From Leptolyngbya sp. NIES-2104 (GTDB lineage: Bacteria; Cyanobacteriota; Cyanobacteriia; Leptolyngbyales; Leptolyngbyaceae): a stretch of DNA of 64,000 nucleotides. The position numbers and the translations under genes were made by a program. The stretch lies in NCBI RefSeq assembly GCF_001485215.1, contig NZ_BBWW01000004.1, positions 20,247 to 84,246 of the forward strand, given 5' to 3'. A model generated the notes under the pieces. The model saw nothing but the letters and a program-made list of their open reading frames with translations. It was not told the origin of the DNA and did not search any database. Positions 8,106 to 16,310 of the stretch are shown here, in pieces (position 1 is the first letter of the stretch; each line of letters opens with the position of its first letter).

Positions 8106-9773
8106 ATGGCAACAAATGACTCTACCCCTGAAACATCAGATGTCTTATTGGGTTGGGAGGCATTCACAGAGCTTTGGAATACTGACATTCCTAAAGTTTC
8201 AGATTGGATTGAGCGAGCCGAAACTTGCTTGATCACGCTTCTCAAAGCAAAAGACGTAACTGATGTTAACCTCAGCAGCGAACTGAAGCTGTGCAAAACG
8301 CGCTTAGAATCTGCAAAACCCCTGATTGATGGAGTTTTCACACTCTTTCAATCCCTGGAGAAGCCACCCGAACTGAAAGAGCGATCATCTCTCATTGCCA
8401 AACAAGTCGAAAGCATCAACAAGAAAATCACTTCTTTGAGTCGCCAACTCGAAGAAGTTTCTGATTCTACGATCGCCAGCGCTCCAAAAGCAGGTCGGCT
8501 TTTTCGCGCCAAAACCTTTCATTCACTGCCCACAAGCGCACCAATGATCAGTTCACTAGCATCTCAAATGCGACGTGACCTGTGGCAAGAGCGAGATGGT
8601 GTTTCAGTTTTTGAGAAGCGATCGAAGAGCAATCCTCAGAACTACATCGAGCATTACATTTCGGGTCCTGGAGATATCTCTCTGCTTCCGTGGGATGCCG
8701 CCGAAAAAATCATCAACCAATTTGGCTTCAACACGGTCAGATTGCAATTGCTGCTTGCAGCTCACGCGATGAATCTGGCAGAACCCTGGAATGGCTCCTT
8801 TACCCTTTCTGGTGAAGATCTCCTTAAAGATCTCGGCTGGAACAATCGAAAAGATATTTCACTCAGCAAGAAGCTTTCTGAGTTGGTGAACTGTGCTTTC
8901 GCGCTAGACTGCCTACTCGTCAAGGTTGAGTGGAAAGAAGGACAGCCCACAAAACGCGGAATGGAAGTCACCGTTGAGACTTCCAGAATGTGGAATATCG
9001 CCATCAGTGCAACCGGACAGAAGAATCTTCTAACGGGTGAATTGGAAGATATTCAGAAAGCTGAATTTCAAATCCGCCCTGGTGCCTGGACAGAGAAGTT
9101 TCTGAATCGTGGTGGCGCGAAAGCAAGAGAAGCACTTTATCAATTTGGGTATCTCGCTCAAAATGTTCTCTCGATCGATCCATATCACAACGAGCTTGCT
9201 TTACGATTAGCCATTCATCTCAGCGTAGAGAGCAGAATTCATCAATCTGGAGGCTATCGAGTCCGAACTTTACTAGAGTCTGTCCTAGTAGGGTACGAGA
9301 ACAAAATCATCCAGGCTCAACGCGATCGCGACAAAGCCCGCGATTTAATGAACCAATGGAACGAAGCCTTGAAGACTTTTCTCAGAATTGGATGGTTAAT
9401 CGAGTTTGACGAGAGTTACCCAGAGATTCTTAGACCCGACAGCAAAGCTCGCAGACCAAAAGGCTACCTAGAGATGTTATTGGAAAGCAAGCTGACAATT
9501 CAGCCATCCGACCCAATTCCAAACTTACTCTCCAGAATCCAAGCCAGTCGAAGTACACGCCAGAGCTTGCCTAAACCTCGATCGCTCCCCAGCGCAAGCC
9601 AACCTCTCACGGGCGACCAGGTTCGTGCTGCTCGCAAAAGCCAGAAATGGAGTCAGGCGAAGTTAGCGGGGCTGTTAAACATTTCACAACCGCTGATCTC
9701 ACAAATCGAAGCTGGAACCCGCGAACCGACTCCAGAAATTGAGGCAGGACTCAGAAAACTCCTCAGTCTCTAA
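8106..9773 (+). CDS. Rep-like winged-helix protein with C-terminal XRE domain
   Basis: 555 aa from ATG 8106, with GGAGGGTGAG just upstream overlapping the end of the Uma2 gene. N-terminal third: helices with Leu/Lys-rich coiled coil (about residues 90-130). Middle: LPWDAAEKIINQFGFNTVRLQLLLAAHAMN ... LTLSGEDLL-type segment whose spacing recalls winged-helix plasmid initiators, though I cannot name a family. C-terminus (about residues 500-555): a clean XRE/Cro helix-turn-helix, LTGDQVRAARKSQKWSQAKLAGLLNISQPLISQIE. Lies immediately upstream of a repeat-rich region and the CyRepA-like gene, so an auxiliary initiator or copy-number regulator is plausible. Module B lacks a counterpart. Confidence 0.6.
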   Translation: MATNDSTPETSDVLLGWEAFTELWNTDIPKVSDWIERAETCLITLLKAKDVTDVNLSSELKLCKTRLESAKPLIDGVFTLFQSLEKPPELKERSSLIAKQVESINKKITSLSRQLEEVSDSTIASAPKAGRLFRAKTFHSLPTSAPMISSLASQMRRDLWQERDGVSVFEKRSKSNPQNYIEHYISGPGDISLLPWDAAEKIINQFGFNTVRLQLLLAAHAMNLAEPWNGSFTLSGEDLLKDLGWNNRKDISLSKKLSELVNCAFALDCLLVKVEWKEGQPTKRGMEVTVETSRMWNIAISATGQKNLLTGELEDIQKAEFQIRPGAWTEKFLNRGGAKAREALYQFGYLAQNVLSIDPYHNELALRLAIHLSVESRIHQSGGYRVRTLLESVLVGYENKIIQAQRDRDKARDLMNQWNEALKTFLRIGWLIEFDESYPEILRPDSKARRPKGYLEMLLESKLTIQPSDPIPNLLSRIQASRSTRQSLPKPRSLPSASQPLTGDQVRAARKSQKWSQAKLAGLLNISQPLISQIEAGTREPTPEIEAGLRKLLSL

Positions 9774-9851
9774 AGTCAGCCGCAATCGATCGCGCTCAAA
9801 CCCAGAACGAAGAGGAAACCGTCAGGTTGATCCTCGTAGAGTCGTGCGGCT

Positions 9852-10073
9852 TTATTACAACCGTTTATCCCGCTGTTCGCGGCAAAAAGTTGTAATAAAA
9901 AAATTAATTAAAAAAATCGACCTCAAAGCCTTACACAGCAGAGCTTTAACCGTTATTACAAAATTGCCGCATCGTCCCACAATTTGCCCGGATCAACCCA
10001 CAATTCGCCCGGATCAACCCACAATCCATTTTCAAAAGCCTTACACCGTCAAGCTTTCAGCGTTTTATTACAA
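9852..10073. repeat. Iteron-like AT-rich region upstream of CyRepA gene A
   Basis: Stretch 9774-10266 has no convincing gene. It holds TTATTACAA at 9852, 9953 and 10065 plus one inverted copy at 9890-9898; the 12-mer AAAGCCTTACAC at 9925 and 10035, each followed by a related AGCTTT...TTATTACAA block; and a tandem 21-bp repeat at 9976-9996 and 9997-10017 (core CACAATTYGCCCGGATCA) with a third partial copy. A 30-base A/T run (9896-9920) lies among them. Repeats of this kind, beside a replication gene, suggest a replication origin or its control region. GGAGGTG at 10258 is the ribosome site of the next gene. Confidence 0.5.
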
Positions 10074-10266
10074 CCTGATCAATATTGATCAATTTAAAGC
10101 AAACGCAAAACGGCTTTTTGAAAACCTGGCAAGATCTGGCAGTCCATTTTTCTAGAGAGACTAAACGCCCTATGCCCTCTCGTCACAGCTCCCAAACTTG
10201 TCAGATTTCCATCGATCGCCATTCAGAAAAAACTGCTCACTTCTCCCCGTCGATCGGAGGTGACAA

Positions 10267-13200
10267 ATGAAGGATTTCACCTCAACTCGTCGCAACAATC
10301 CCTGCCAACTCTGCGACGACACGAAAGGAAAGTGCCGAGAAACGCCTATTATTCGCCTCTGTATGACCTTTGCAGACGCGCTCCAGTCTGTTCCAGGGTT
10401 CAAATTCATCGGACGCACAAAAGACGATTTGTGGGGTAAATGGGTCGAGGACGACGGGCGCACCTGGACAGAGCAAGAACGCGATCGCTGGCGACAGGAA
10501 CAGCGTGATAAACGCCAACAACGCGCCGAGGAAGAGGCTCAACGTCGAGCGGCTGCGATGACTGCTGAAGAACGAGATCGTCACAATCGCCAACTTCTCG
10601 ATCAATTGACGCTTCATCCCATCGATCGTGCCGACCTGCACAGACGTAATCTCACTGATGAGCAGATTACAAAATGGGGCGTGAAGTCCGTCGAGCAGTG
10701 GCAAAAACTAGAACACGAACTGCCGCATACCTTGCCAGGTGTAAATCTTACTGGGGACTCGTTGAACGTTCCCGGTGCTGGGTATCTCTGTCCAATTCAC
10801 GACGTTGAAGGATTTTTAGTCGGATTTCAGATTCGACTGCGTAACGGTGATACTCGCTATCTCTGGCTCACCAGCGCCACTAAAAAACGCCCGAATGGTG
10901 CAACACCTCATTTACCAAATGGTGAGCTTCCACTGGCTGTCCATCGTTCAGAGCATCTCGTCAAGCAAAACATTGCTTTAACCGAAGGAGTCGGAGCAAA
11001 GCCGTTTATCACCGCTCAGCGCCGAGGACAGATCACGATCGGTGCAGCAGGCGGACAATTTGCCGGTAGTCCAAAAACACTTAAAGCAACCCTCGATCGT
11101 CTTTCAGTCGAGCTAAACACAAAAACGATCGACTTCTACCCTGATGCGGGCGCGATTCATAACCGTCATGTGATGCGGCAGTATCGCAGTACTTGGCGCT
11201 TGTTACGAAAGTGGAATTATCAAGTTCGAGTCGCTTGGTGGGAACAAGAAACCAAAGCAGCGCCAGATGTCGATGAACTGGAAGATTTCAGCACGATCGC
11301 TTGGCTTTCAACCGCGCAAGTCGAGGCAATGGCTCACCCTCGATTCGATTGGTTGGAGCAAATCAAGAAAAAGCTACAACAGAAACCCAAGCCTGTAGAG
11401 TCGGCGGCAGCACTACGAGTCACATTAGATGAAAGTCAAATTCATAAGTATGCAGGAGGAAATCGACTTCAAACCTGGCAAACTGCGATCGCTCAAGGAT
11501 ATCGTTATGTTCTCGATCGTTCGCTTCCTGGCTGCGGCAAATCCTACGACTCCGGTAATGTAGACCCTAAAAGCTTTGAAGCCGCGCAGGTAATCTACTT
11601 GTCCGATCAGCACCGCAATCCGACCGTTGAAACGCTCGATATTGCAAACGGTTGGATTGATTTAGAAGCGCGACACGCAGGACTCACCAGAGAAGCAACC
11701 CCTAGCGGCAAAACACGATTGCGACGATCGGGAAAAGGAGAAATCCCAAGTATTTCAGCAAACTGTACTCGTAATCAGGTAATCGCTGCACTCAGAGCCA
11801 AGCATGTGTCTGGAGCAGACACAGCGGCGACTATTTGCAGCACTTGTCCACTACGCGAACCCTGCACTCATGCAGAAGGGGCAGGCTATGGCTTTCTCAA
11901 CCAGCGCCGTTCTGCGCTCTCCTCGCCTAAGTTGCGAGCACATCCTGATAGTCTGCCTGATCCACAAGACTACCCACTGACCGATACAGTCTTGCTGATA
12001 GATGAACCAGGGCAAATCTTTCAGAATAAGCAGAACATCCAGATCACCCTCAAAGACTTAGAACAAACCATTCTCAAACTTATCGGTCACTTCCGCTTAT
12101 TTGAAGCCGTAGAGCCTCTAATCGCAGCATTACTGCCTTATCTAGACAAATCAGAAAAAATCGGCAAGTTTGGCATTAACCACCTCGAACTCATTCAAAA
12201 ACTGCCCGTTCCGATCGTCAACCTCGAAGCATTATCACAAATTCTCAACCCAGACCTCAGTTTTCTTAACACCACCGCAGAACACGGTGTTGATCTCGCT
12301 GATTTACCCCGACTCTTGAGAAAGCAATTCTCAGAGCGCGACACCCAAACCGCAGCGCAAGCAGAAGAACGAGTGATCAAACAATGGCTGCCAAATCTGA
12401 TTGGGGTCTTAGCTGGACAAATTCCAGGGGCATCGATTCGGATTGAATATCAAGGACTGACTCTAACCCTGCCGGACGATCGACATCGTGGAATCGCTCA
12501 AGCTGCTAAAGCCGCCATTTTCCTGGATGGTACGCTCCAACCGATTGATCTCGCGCTGAAGCTCGGCTGCAAGCCTGAAGAAATCTTTGTCTGCCAGCAA
12601 ATCATTCCAAATCAGCAAAATCTCAAAATCACTCAGGTGATTGACTTGGGACGCATGGGCATACAACGCGGAGCTGACCAACAGAAGCGGGCAAATGCGA
12701 TCGTCGCTCACTATCTTGAACTAGATTCTGCAACGAAAGTCATCGACTTTAAGAAATTTGCGAAAGAAGGAATGGGGGCGTGGTGGCGTGACAGTCGAGG
12801 CACAAATGACTTTGAGCAAGCCAGCAGACTCATTCTCATTGGCACTCCTTGCCGCAATCTGGCAGACCTACAAGCGGAATATGCTGTTCTCGGCGGCGGA
12901 TTTCCTGACGAGAATGATTCAGATTTCAAAGGATTTATTGATCGTGCAATTCTCGCTGACATTCATCAAGCGATCGGGCGATTACGGGCACATCGTCGCC
13001 TTGATGAGTCCCTTGAAATCGTTCTTCTGAGCAATTTCTCGATCGACGTTTCCACAACTCTGGTAAAGGCATTGGATATCACTCCAGGAGCCGCAACGAA
13101 ATGGGAGCGATTTGTTTTAGCAGTTAAATCAGCGATTGAATCATTGACCGCTTCAGGTGAAAAGATTACACAGACATTAGTTGCAAAAATTTCAGGCTAC

Positions 13201-13524
13201 ACGCAGCAGTATTTGTCACGCCACTGGAAACTACTACAAACGCTATTGAGATTCTCTAATAGCAAAAGTAGTAAAACAGTAGAATCACCTCCTGATGATC
13301 TTATTGCTACTTTTGCGCCCATATTAGAATCAGCCCTCGTGTCCTGCAAAACACCTGGTGAAGTTCTTGAAACGACTGACGAATTCTTTTTCGATTGGCT
13401 GGAGCCTGCCCTGCACGAATCTTTCTGGAATCAATTAAAGGCAGAGACGCAGATTCGCATTCTGGAAGCGCTAATTTTGGTTCTACCGCCCGCACAATTG
13501 ATAACACTAACCATCGCTGCCTAA
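10267..13524 (+). CDS. CyRepA-type plasmid replication protein (primase/helicase), module A
   Basis: 1085 aa. N-terminal Cys cluster NPCQLCDDTKGKC...RLC (residues ~13-34) looks zinc-binding. A Toprim/DUF3854-like primase part follows: LTEGVGAKPFI (~239), GAAGGQF, and IDFYPDAGA (~288). The helicase part has Walker A PGCGKSY (421-427), a Cys-rich insert ICSTCPLREPC (~523), Walker B LLIDEPGQ (~576), FLDGTLQP (~753) and HQAIGRLRAHRR (~900). The last motifs and Cys insert resemble XPD/DinG-type superfamily 2 helicases. Proteins of this build, named CyRepA1 on Synechocystis pSYSA, act as plasmid replication initiators. Strong GGAGGTG ribosome site. A second version is at 47009-50338. Confidence 0.75.
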   Translation: MKDFTSTRRNNPCQLCDDTKGKCRETPIIRLCMTFADALQSVPGFKFIGRTKDDLWGKWVEDDGRTWTEQERDRWRQEQRDKRQQRAEEEAQRRAAAMTAEERDRHNRQLLDQLTLHPIDRADLHRRNLTDEQITKWGVKSVEQWQKLEHELPHTLPGVNLTGDSLNVPGAGYLCPIHDVEGFLVGFQIRLRNGDTRYLWLTSATKKRPNGATPHLPNGELPLAVHRSEHLVKQNIALTEGVGAKPFITAQRRGQITIGAAGGQFAGSPKTLKATLDRLSVELNTKTIDFYPDAGAIHNRHVMRQYRSTWRLLRKWNYQVRVAWWEQETKAAPDVDELEDFSTIAWLSTAQVEAMAHPRFDWLEQIKKKLQQKPKPVESAAALRVTLDESQIHKYAGGNRLQTWQTAIAQGYRYVLDRSLPGCGKSYDSGNVDPKSFEAAQVIYLSDQHRNPTVETLDIANGWIDLEARHAGLTREATPSGKTRLRRSGKGEIPSISANCTRNQVIAALRAKHVSGADTAATICSTCPLREPCTHAEGAGYGFLNQRRSALSSPKLRAHPDSLPDPQDYPLTDTVLLIDEPGQIFQNKQNIQITLKDLEQTILKLIGHFRLFEAVEPLIAALLPYLDKSEKIGKFGINHLELIQKLPVPIVNLEALSQILNPDLSFLNTTAEHGVDLADLPRLLRKQFSERDTQTAAQAEERVIKQWLPNLIGVLAGQIPGASIRIEYQGLTLTLPDDRHRGIAQAAKAAIFLDGTLQPIDLALKLGCKPEEIFVCQQIIPNQQNLKITQVIDLGRMGIQRGADQQKRANAIVAHYLELDSATKVIDFKKFAKEGMGAWWRDSRGTNDFEQASRLILIGTPCRNLADLQAEYAVLGGGFPDENDSDFKGFIDRAILADIHQAIGRLRAHRRLDESLEIVLLSNFSIDVSTTLVKALDITPGAATKWERFVLAVKSAIESLTASGEKITQTLVAKISGYTQQYLSRHWKLLQTLLRFSNSKSSKTVESPPDDLIATFAPILESALVSCKTPGEVLETTDEFFFDWLEPALHESFWNQLKAETQIRILEALILVLPPAQLITLTIAA

Positions 13525-13597
13525 AATTGATCCTAAACGCATTTCGCCATACACAAGATCGCGCAGTTTTCGTTGCCCATTCCAAATGGAGAGTAAA

Positions 13598-13933
13598 ATG
13601 TCATCCACCCGCCACTACATGGCGATCGTCCTTTACGAGTCGTCCTGTTCTGCATCGGACTATAAACCGTTGTATGAGGAATGCTGGACAATTATCGAAG
13701 CTGATTCTGAGGAACACGCTCGACAAAAGGCGCACACTCACGCTCAACAAGCTCAACACAGCTATGAGAACCAATTTGCAGAGATGATAACTGTCACGTT
13801 CAAGCAGATCGTAGATGTCGCACCCTTGCTCAATGATGTCGTTGAGGATGGTGCTGAATTATATGCTCGATTCTTCCGTAACTATCAGGCATATTGCCAG
13901 TTCGAGCCGCTTCTAGGTGGTGAACCTCTTTAG
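13598..13933 (+). CDS. DUF4288-like small protein
   Basis: 111 aa. The pattern YMAIVLYE ... YEECWTIIEADSEEHARQKAHTHAQQAQHSYENQFAEMITVTFKQIVDV matches DUF4288-type proteins (a strand, an EEC.. strand, an EA..A..KA helix, SYxNQ, and a closing FKQIVDV strand), a family often met as immunity-like or accessory proteins. ATG 13598 follows GGAG by 7 nt; an in-frame ATG at 13586 is possible. It lies 73 bp downstream of the replication gene and is probably cotranscribed. Module B has no copy. Confidence 0.6.
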   Translation: MSSTRHYMAIVLYESSCSASDYKPLYEECWTIIEADSEEHARQKAHTHAQQAQHSYENQFAEMITVTFKQIVDVAPLLNDVVEDGAELYARFFRNYQAYCQFEPLLGGEPL

Positions 13934-13960
13934 AACTCCACCGGAAATTTCTAGTGATTT

Positions 13961-14803
13961 CTATGCTTGCGTCTGCAACCAGAAATCAACGTCTTGCAGC
14001 GAGGAGAATTCTAGCAGCGCGATCGCTAACGCAGTCAACTGATCTGCCGAAAGTTGCTGAATTTGAGCCTGCTTTTCTGGCGGGATCGCTCCGAATCGAT
14101 GCGAAAGCTGTTGCAGTATCATCACTGCACCCTGCTCCTGCATTGCTTCTTGATACACTCGTGTGTGCTTCAGTTCGCCGAGTCCTAACATCGTCTCAAT
14201 TTCCTCGCGGCTAAATTTTGGAAACTTGTAGACGAACACCGTCTCAATTAATTCTACATAAGCATTTTGGGTCTGTACATCCGTAAGCTCTTGCTGAATT
14301 CGGTTAAGCAGGGTTCGCCCTCGCTCTGGCGCAACTTGAGGTTTCATTCCAATTAGTTGCATCACCCCCAGCCCTAAAGAGCGATCGCCGTATTCTAACG
14401 GCAATCTGTCTAAATAAATGCGCTGGAGCCGAGGATTATCTTCAAATTCTGAGTACTGTTTGGGAATGCCGGGATCAAAGCGTTTCTTCGTAAAAATGAG
14501 AACTGCCCGCCAATTATTGCTGGGCTGATAATCTTTCAAATACAGATAGATTTCTCCAAAGAAGCGATAATAGATGTTTTCGCCTTTCTTATCCCTATAG
14601 GCTTGAGTCTCTACAAAGAAGATTGGCAGGTCGATCGCGTAGATCGGTGGGATCAGGATGCCGTCGATCGTGAAGGCGGTTTGCTTCACCTCCTGCGATC
14701 CAAATCCGTAAGTTGTGCCTCTGGGATTGTCGTCGCCAATCAACTCAAATAGTGTATTTGGTGCGACCTGAAAAATTTTGTAAAAGATTGAATCTGTTTT
14801 CAA
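13961..14803 (-). CDS. Rpn/DUF2887-family putative nuclease
   Basis: 280 aa. LKTDSIFYKIFQVAPNTLFEL followed by VKQTAFTIDGILIPP and IYAIDLPIFFVETQAYRD are the hallmarks of the DUF2887/Rpn (recombination-promoting nuclease, PD-(D/E)XK) family, with D in FTIDG and E-x-Q in FVETQ as the core. A C-terminal helical tail ends the protein. I place the start at TTG 14803, where the family normally begins; TTG 14833 is also in frame, and neither has a clear ribosome site. These proteins are mobile-element-associated in cyanobacteria. Convergent with the DUF4288 gene. Confidence 0.75.
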   Translation of the reverse strand: MKTDSIFYKIFQVAPNTLFELIGDDNPRGTTYGFGSQEVKQTAFTIDGILIPPIYAIDLPIFFVETQAYRDKKGENIYYRFFGEIYLYLKDYQPSNNWRAVLIFTKKRFDPGIPKQYSEFEDNPRLQRIYLDRLPLEYGDRSLGLGVMQLIGMKPQVAPERGRTLLNRIQQELTDVQTQNAYVELIETVFVYKFPKFSREEIETMLGLGELKHTRVYQEAMQEQGAVMILQQLSHRFGAIPPEKQAQIQQLSADQLTALAIALLEFSSLQDVDFWLQTQA

Positions 14804-14857
14804 GGGCGGTTTGTAGAAAACGATAGTGTACAACGAATTGAATCGCCTGCTGATTCA

Positions 14858-15268
14858 TCAAGGCTCAGTTTTTGCGGTTTTTAGCGTCTTGCCGATGTAT
14901 TCGCTCACGACTTTCTTTCCGTTCCAGCGGTACGCATACCAGTAAGGACCATGTAAGGCACCGCTGGCGCATTTACAGCCTTTTTTGCCACATTTAATTT
15001 TTTCCAATTGGTAAGTCACCCTTCCCGTCTTATGACTGCTAACGATCTCTCGTCCGAGTTTGGCGATGATTTCTAACGGTGCGATCGGTTCATCCTCTAG
15101 CGTTGTTCCAAGCCAATCACGCAGCTTGGCTAGATTTGGCTTGGTGGATGAGCTGGTTGTAAGAATGGCGGTGAGCAGTGTATGTAGCGATCGCCTCTGC
15201 TCCAGAGAAATGTCGTTCAACTCCAGATAATAGTCGTTGCAAGCATCAGGCGTGGAGGGACTGTGCAT
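14858..15268 (-). CDS. DUF6788-like protein with zinc-ribbon-like motif
   Basis: 136 aa. Helical N-terminus, then a C-terminal segment with KIKCGKKGCKCASGALHGPYWYAYRW, a C-x4-C-x-C motif with a GPYWY signature that I recognise from short DUF6788-type proteins near integrases, resolvases and phages. Likely binds metal and perhaps DNA. Its promoter region holds a perfect 16-bp inverted repeat (15276-15327), and the next gene is a serine resolvase, so the two may share control. Function unknown. Confidence 0.6.
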   Translation of the reverse strand: MHSPSTPDACNDYYLELNDISLEQRRSLHTLLTAILTTSSSTKPNLAKLRDWLGTTLEDEPIAPLEIIAKLGREIVSSHKTGRVTYQLEKIKCGKKGCKCASGALHGPYWYAYRWNGKKVVSEYIGKTLKTAKTEP

Positions 15269-15275
15269 CGCTCAG

Positions 15276-15327
15276 TTTCTTATGTAAGTTAATCGCTCGA
15301 TAAAACTATTCTAACTTACATAAGAAA
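15276..15327. promoter_or_regulatory. 16-bp inverted repeat upstream of the DUF6788 gene
   Basis: Arms TTTCTTATGTAAGTTA (15276-15291) and TAACTTACATAAGAAA (15312-15327) are exact reverse complements with a 20-bp spacer. It lies between the DUF6788 start (15268) and the end of the serine resolvase gene (15416). It may be an operator, or a recombination subsite for the neighbouring resolvase. Confidence 0.6.
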
Positions 15328-15415
15328 GCAAAGATACTAACAAATTGGCGACAACCGCTGGAGCTGCCGAAACATTCCGATTCGATTAAATTTGTAGGGA
15401 GTAAGAGACGACCAT

Positions 15416-16078
15416 TCAAGCAGTGCCTTCTGCAATCACACGAGATTGAAGAAGAGAAGATTCGGTAGAACCATCAGGCGAAGTTTCGGAAATAGAGGCG
15501 GTAGCCTCTTGGGGAACTGCAAGGAGTGTGGACGAGTGAATAAATCGGTAATACGTGGCTTGAGAACATCCAAGAAGCTTGCAAATTTCGGTGATGCTGT
15601 GGTTTGGGTCAGCCGCGAGCTGTTTTCCCATTGCAATCTTTTGAGCGGTGAGGGCATGTCTACGCCCGCCTTTTCTGCCCCTGGCTCTCGCTGCTTTCAA
15701 TCCTGCATGAGTCCGTTCTTGAATCAATCCTCGCTCAAACTCCGCGATCGCGCCAAAGATATTAAAGATCAAGCGCCCGCCACTGGTAGTAGTGTCGAGC
15801 GATTCGGATAGCGACTTGAAGCCTACACCTTGCTCATTGAGCAACGTGATCGTTTCGATCAAATGACTCAGACTCCGCCCTAGACGATCGAGCTTCCAGA
15901 CCACCAAAACGTCGTCTTTGCGAACGAAATTCATTGCATCCGATAAACCAGGTCTATCGGATTTTGCACCACTAGCAATGTCAGTAAACCATCTTTCGCA
16001 GCCGACTTGCTTCAGTGCATCGAGTTGTAAATCTAAAGCTTGATCAGGTGTAGAGATTCTGGCATAGCCTACAAGCAT
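15416..16078 (-). CDS. Serine resolvase/invertase
   Basis: 220 aa. Catalytic N-terminal domain MLVGYARISTPDQ with Ser9, the VWKLDRLGRSL arginine motif and FGAIAEFERGLIQERT, all diagnostic of small serine recombinases of the Tn3 resolvase/Gin type. A C-terminal helix-turn-helix (KQLAADPNHSITEICKLLGCSQATYYRFI) binds the site. ATG 16078 follows AGGTGA. It would resolve cointegrates or dimers at a res site; 16079-16219 and the 15276-15327 repeat are the places to look. Located directly left of the 9-kb duplicated segment, which makes a role in cointegrate resolution attractive (inference). Confidence 0.9.
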   Translation of the reverse strand: MLVGYARISTPDQALDLQLDALKQVGCERWFTDIASGAKSDRPGLSDAMNFVRKDDVLVVWKLDRLGRSLSHLIETITLLNEQGVGFKSLSESLDTTTSGGRLIFNIFGAIAEFERGLIQERTHAGLKAARARGRKGGRRHALTAQKIAMGKQLAADPNHSITEICKLLGCSQATYYRFIHSSTLLAVPQEATASISETSPDGSTESSLLQSRVIAEGTA

Positions 16079-16310
16079 AATAGTTCACCTGTACAGGAGA
16101 TGTTCTAATCATACTCAGAACTCGTCACTAGAAGCGGCATTTGAGAAGTTGATTTTGGAACGAGTTTTGAGAGCTGAAAATGCTCATGTTTTCGTCGGAG
16201 GGCAATCGCACTCTCAAGCTTCTCAGAATGGGAGGTTTAAGATAAATTTAATGGTAATAGAGAACTTATCAAGTTTAAGCACGCTTCAGTAACGAGCAAT
16301 CGTCAATTTA

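Noticed and set aside
9739..10155. 138-codon ORF overlapping the end of the XRE protein gene
   Set aside because: Product contains PTICPDQPTIRPDQPTI, a translation of the 21-bp tandem repeats, and otherwise low-complexity basic sequence; the region looks like noncoding origin DNA.
10140..10200. Possible antisense-RNA terminator before CyRepA gene A
   Set aside because: Only a 5-bp GAGAG/CTCTC stem and the T run is on the wrong side for the minus strand.
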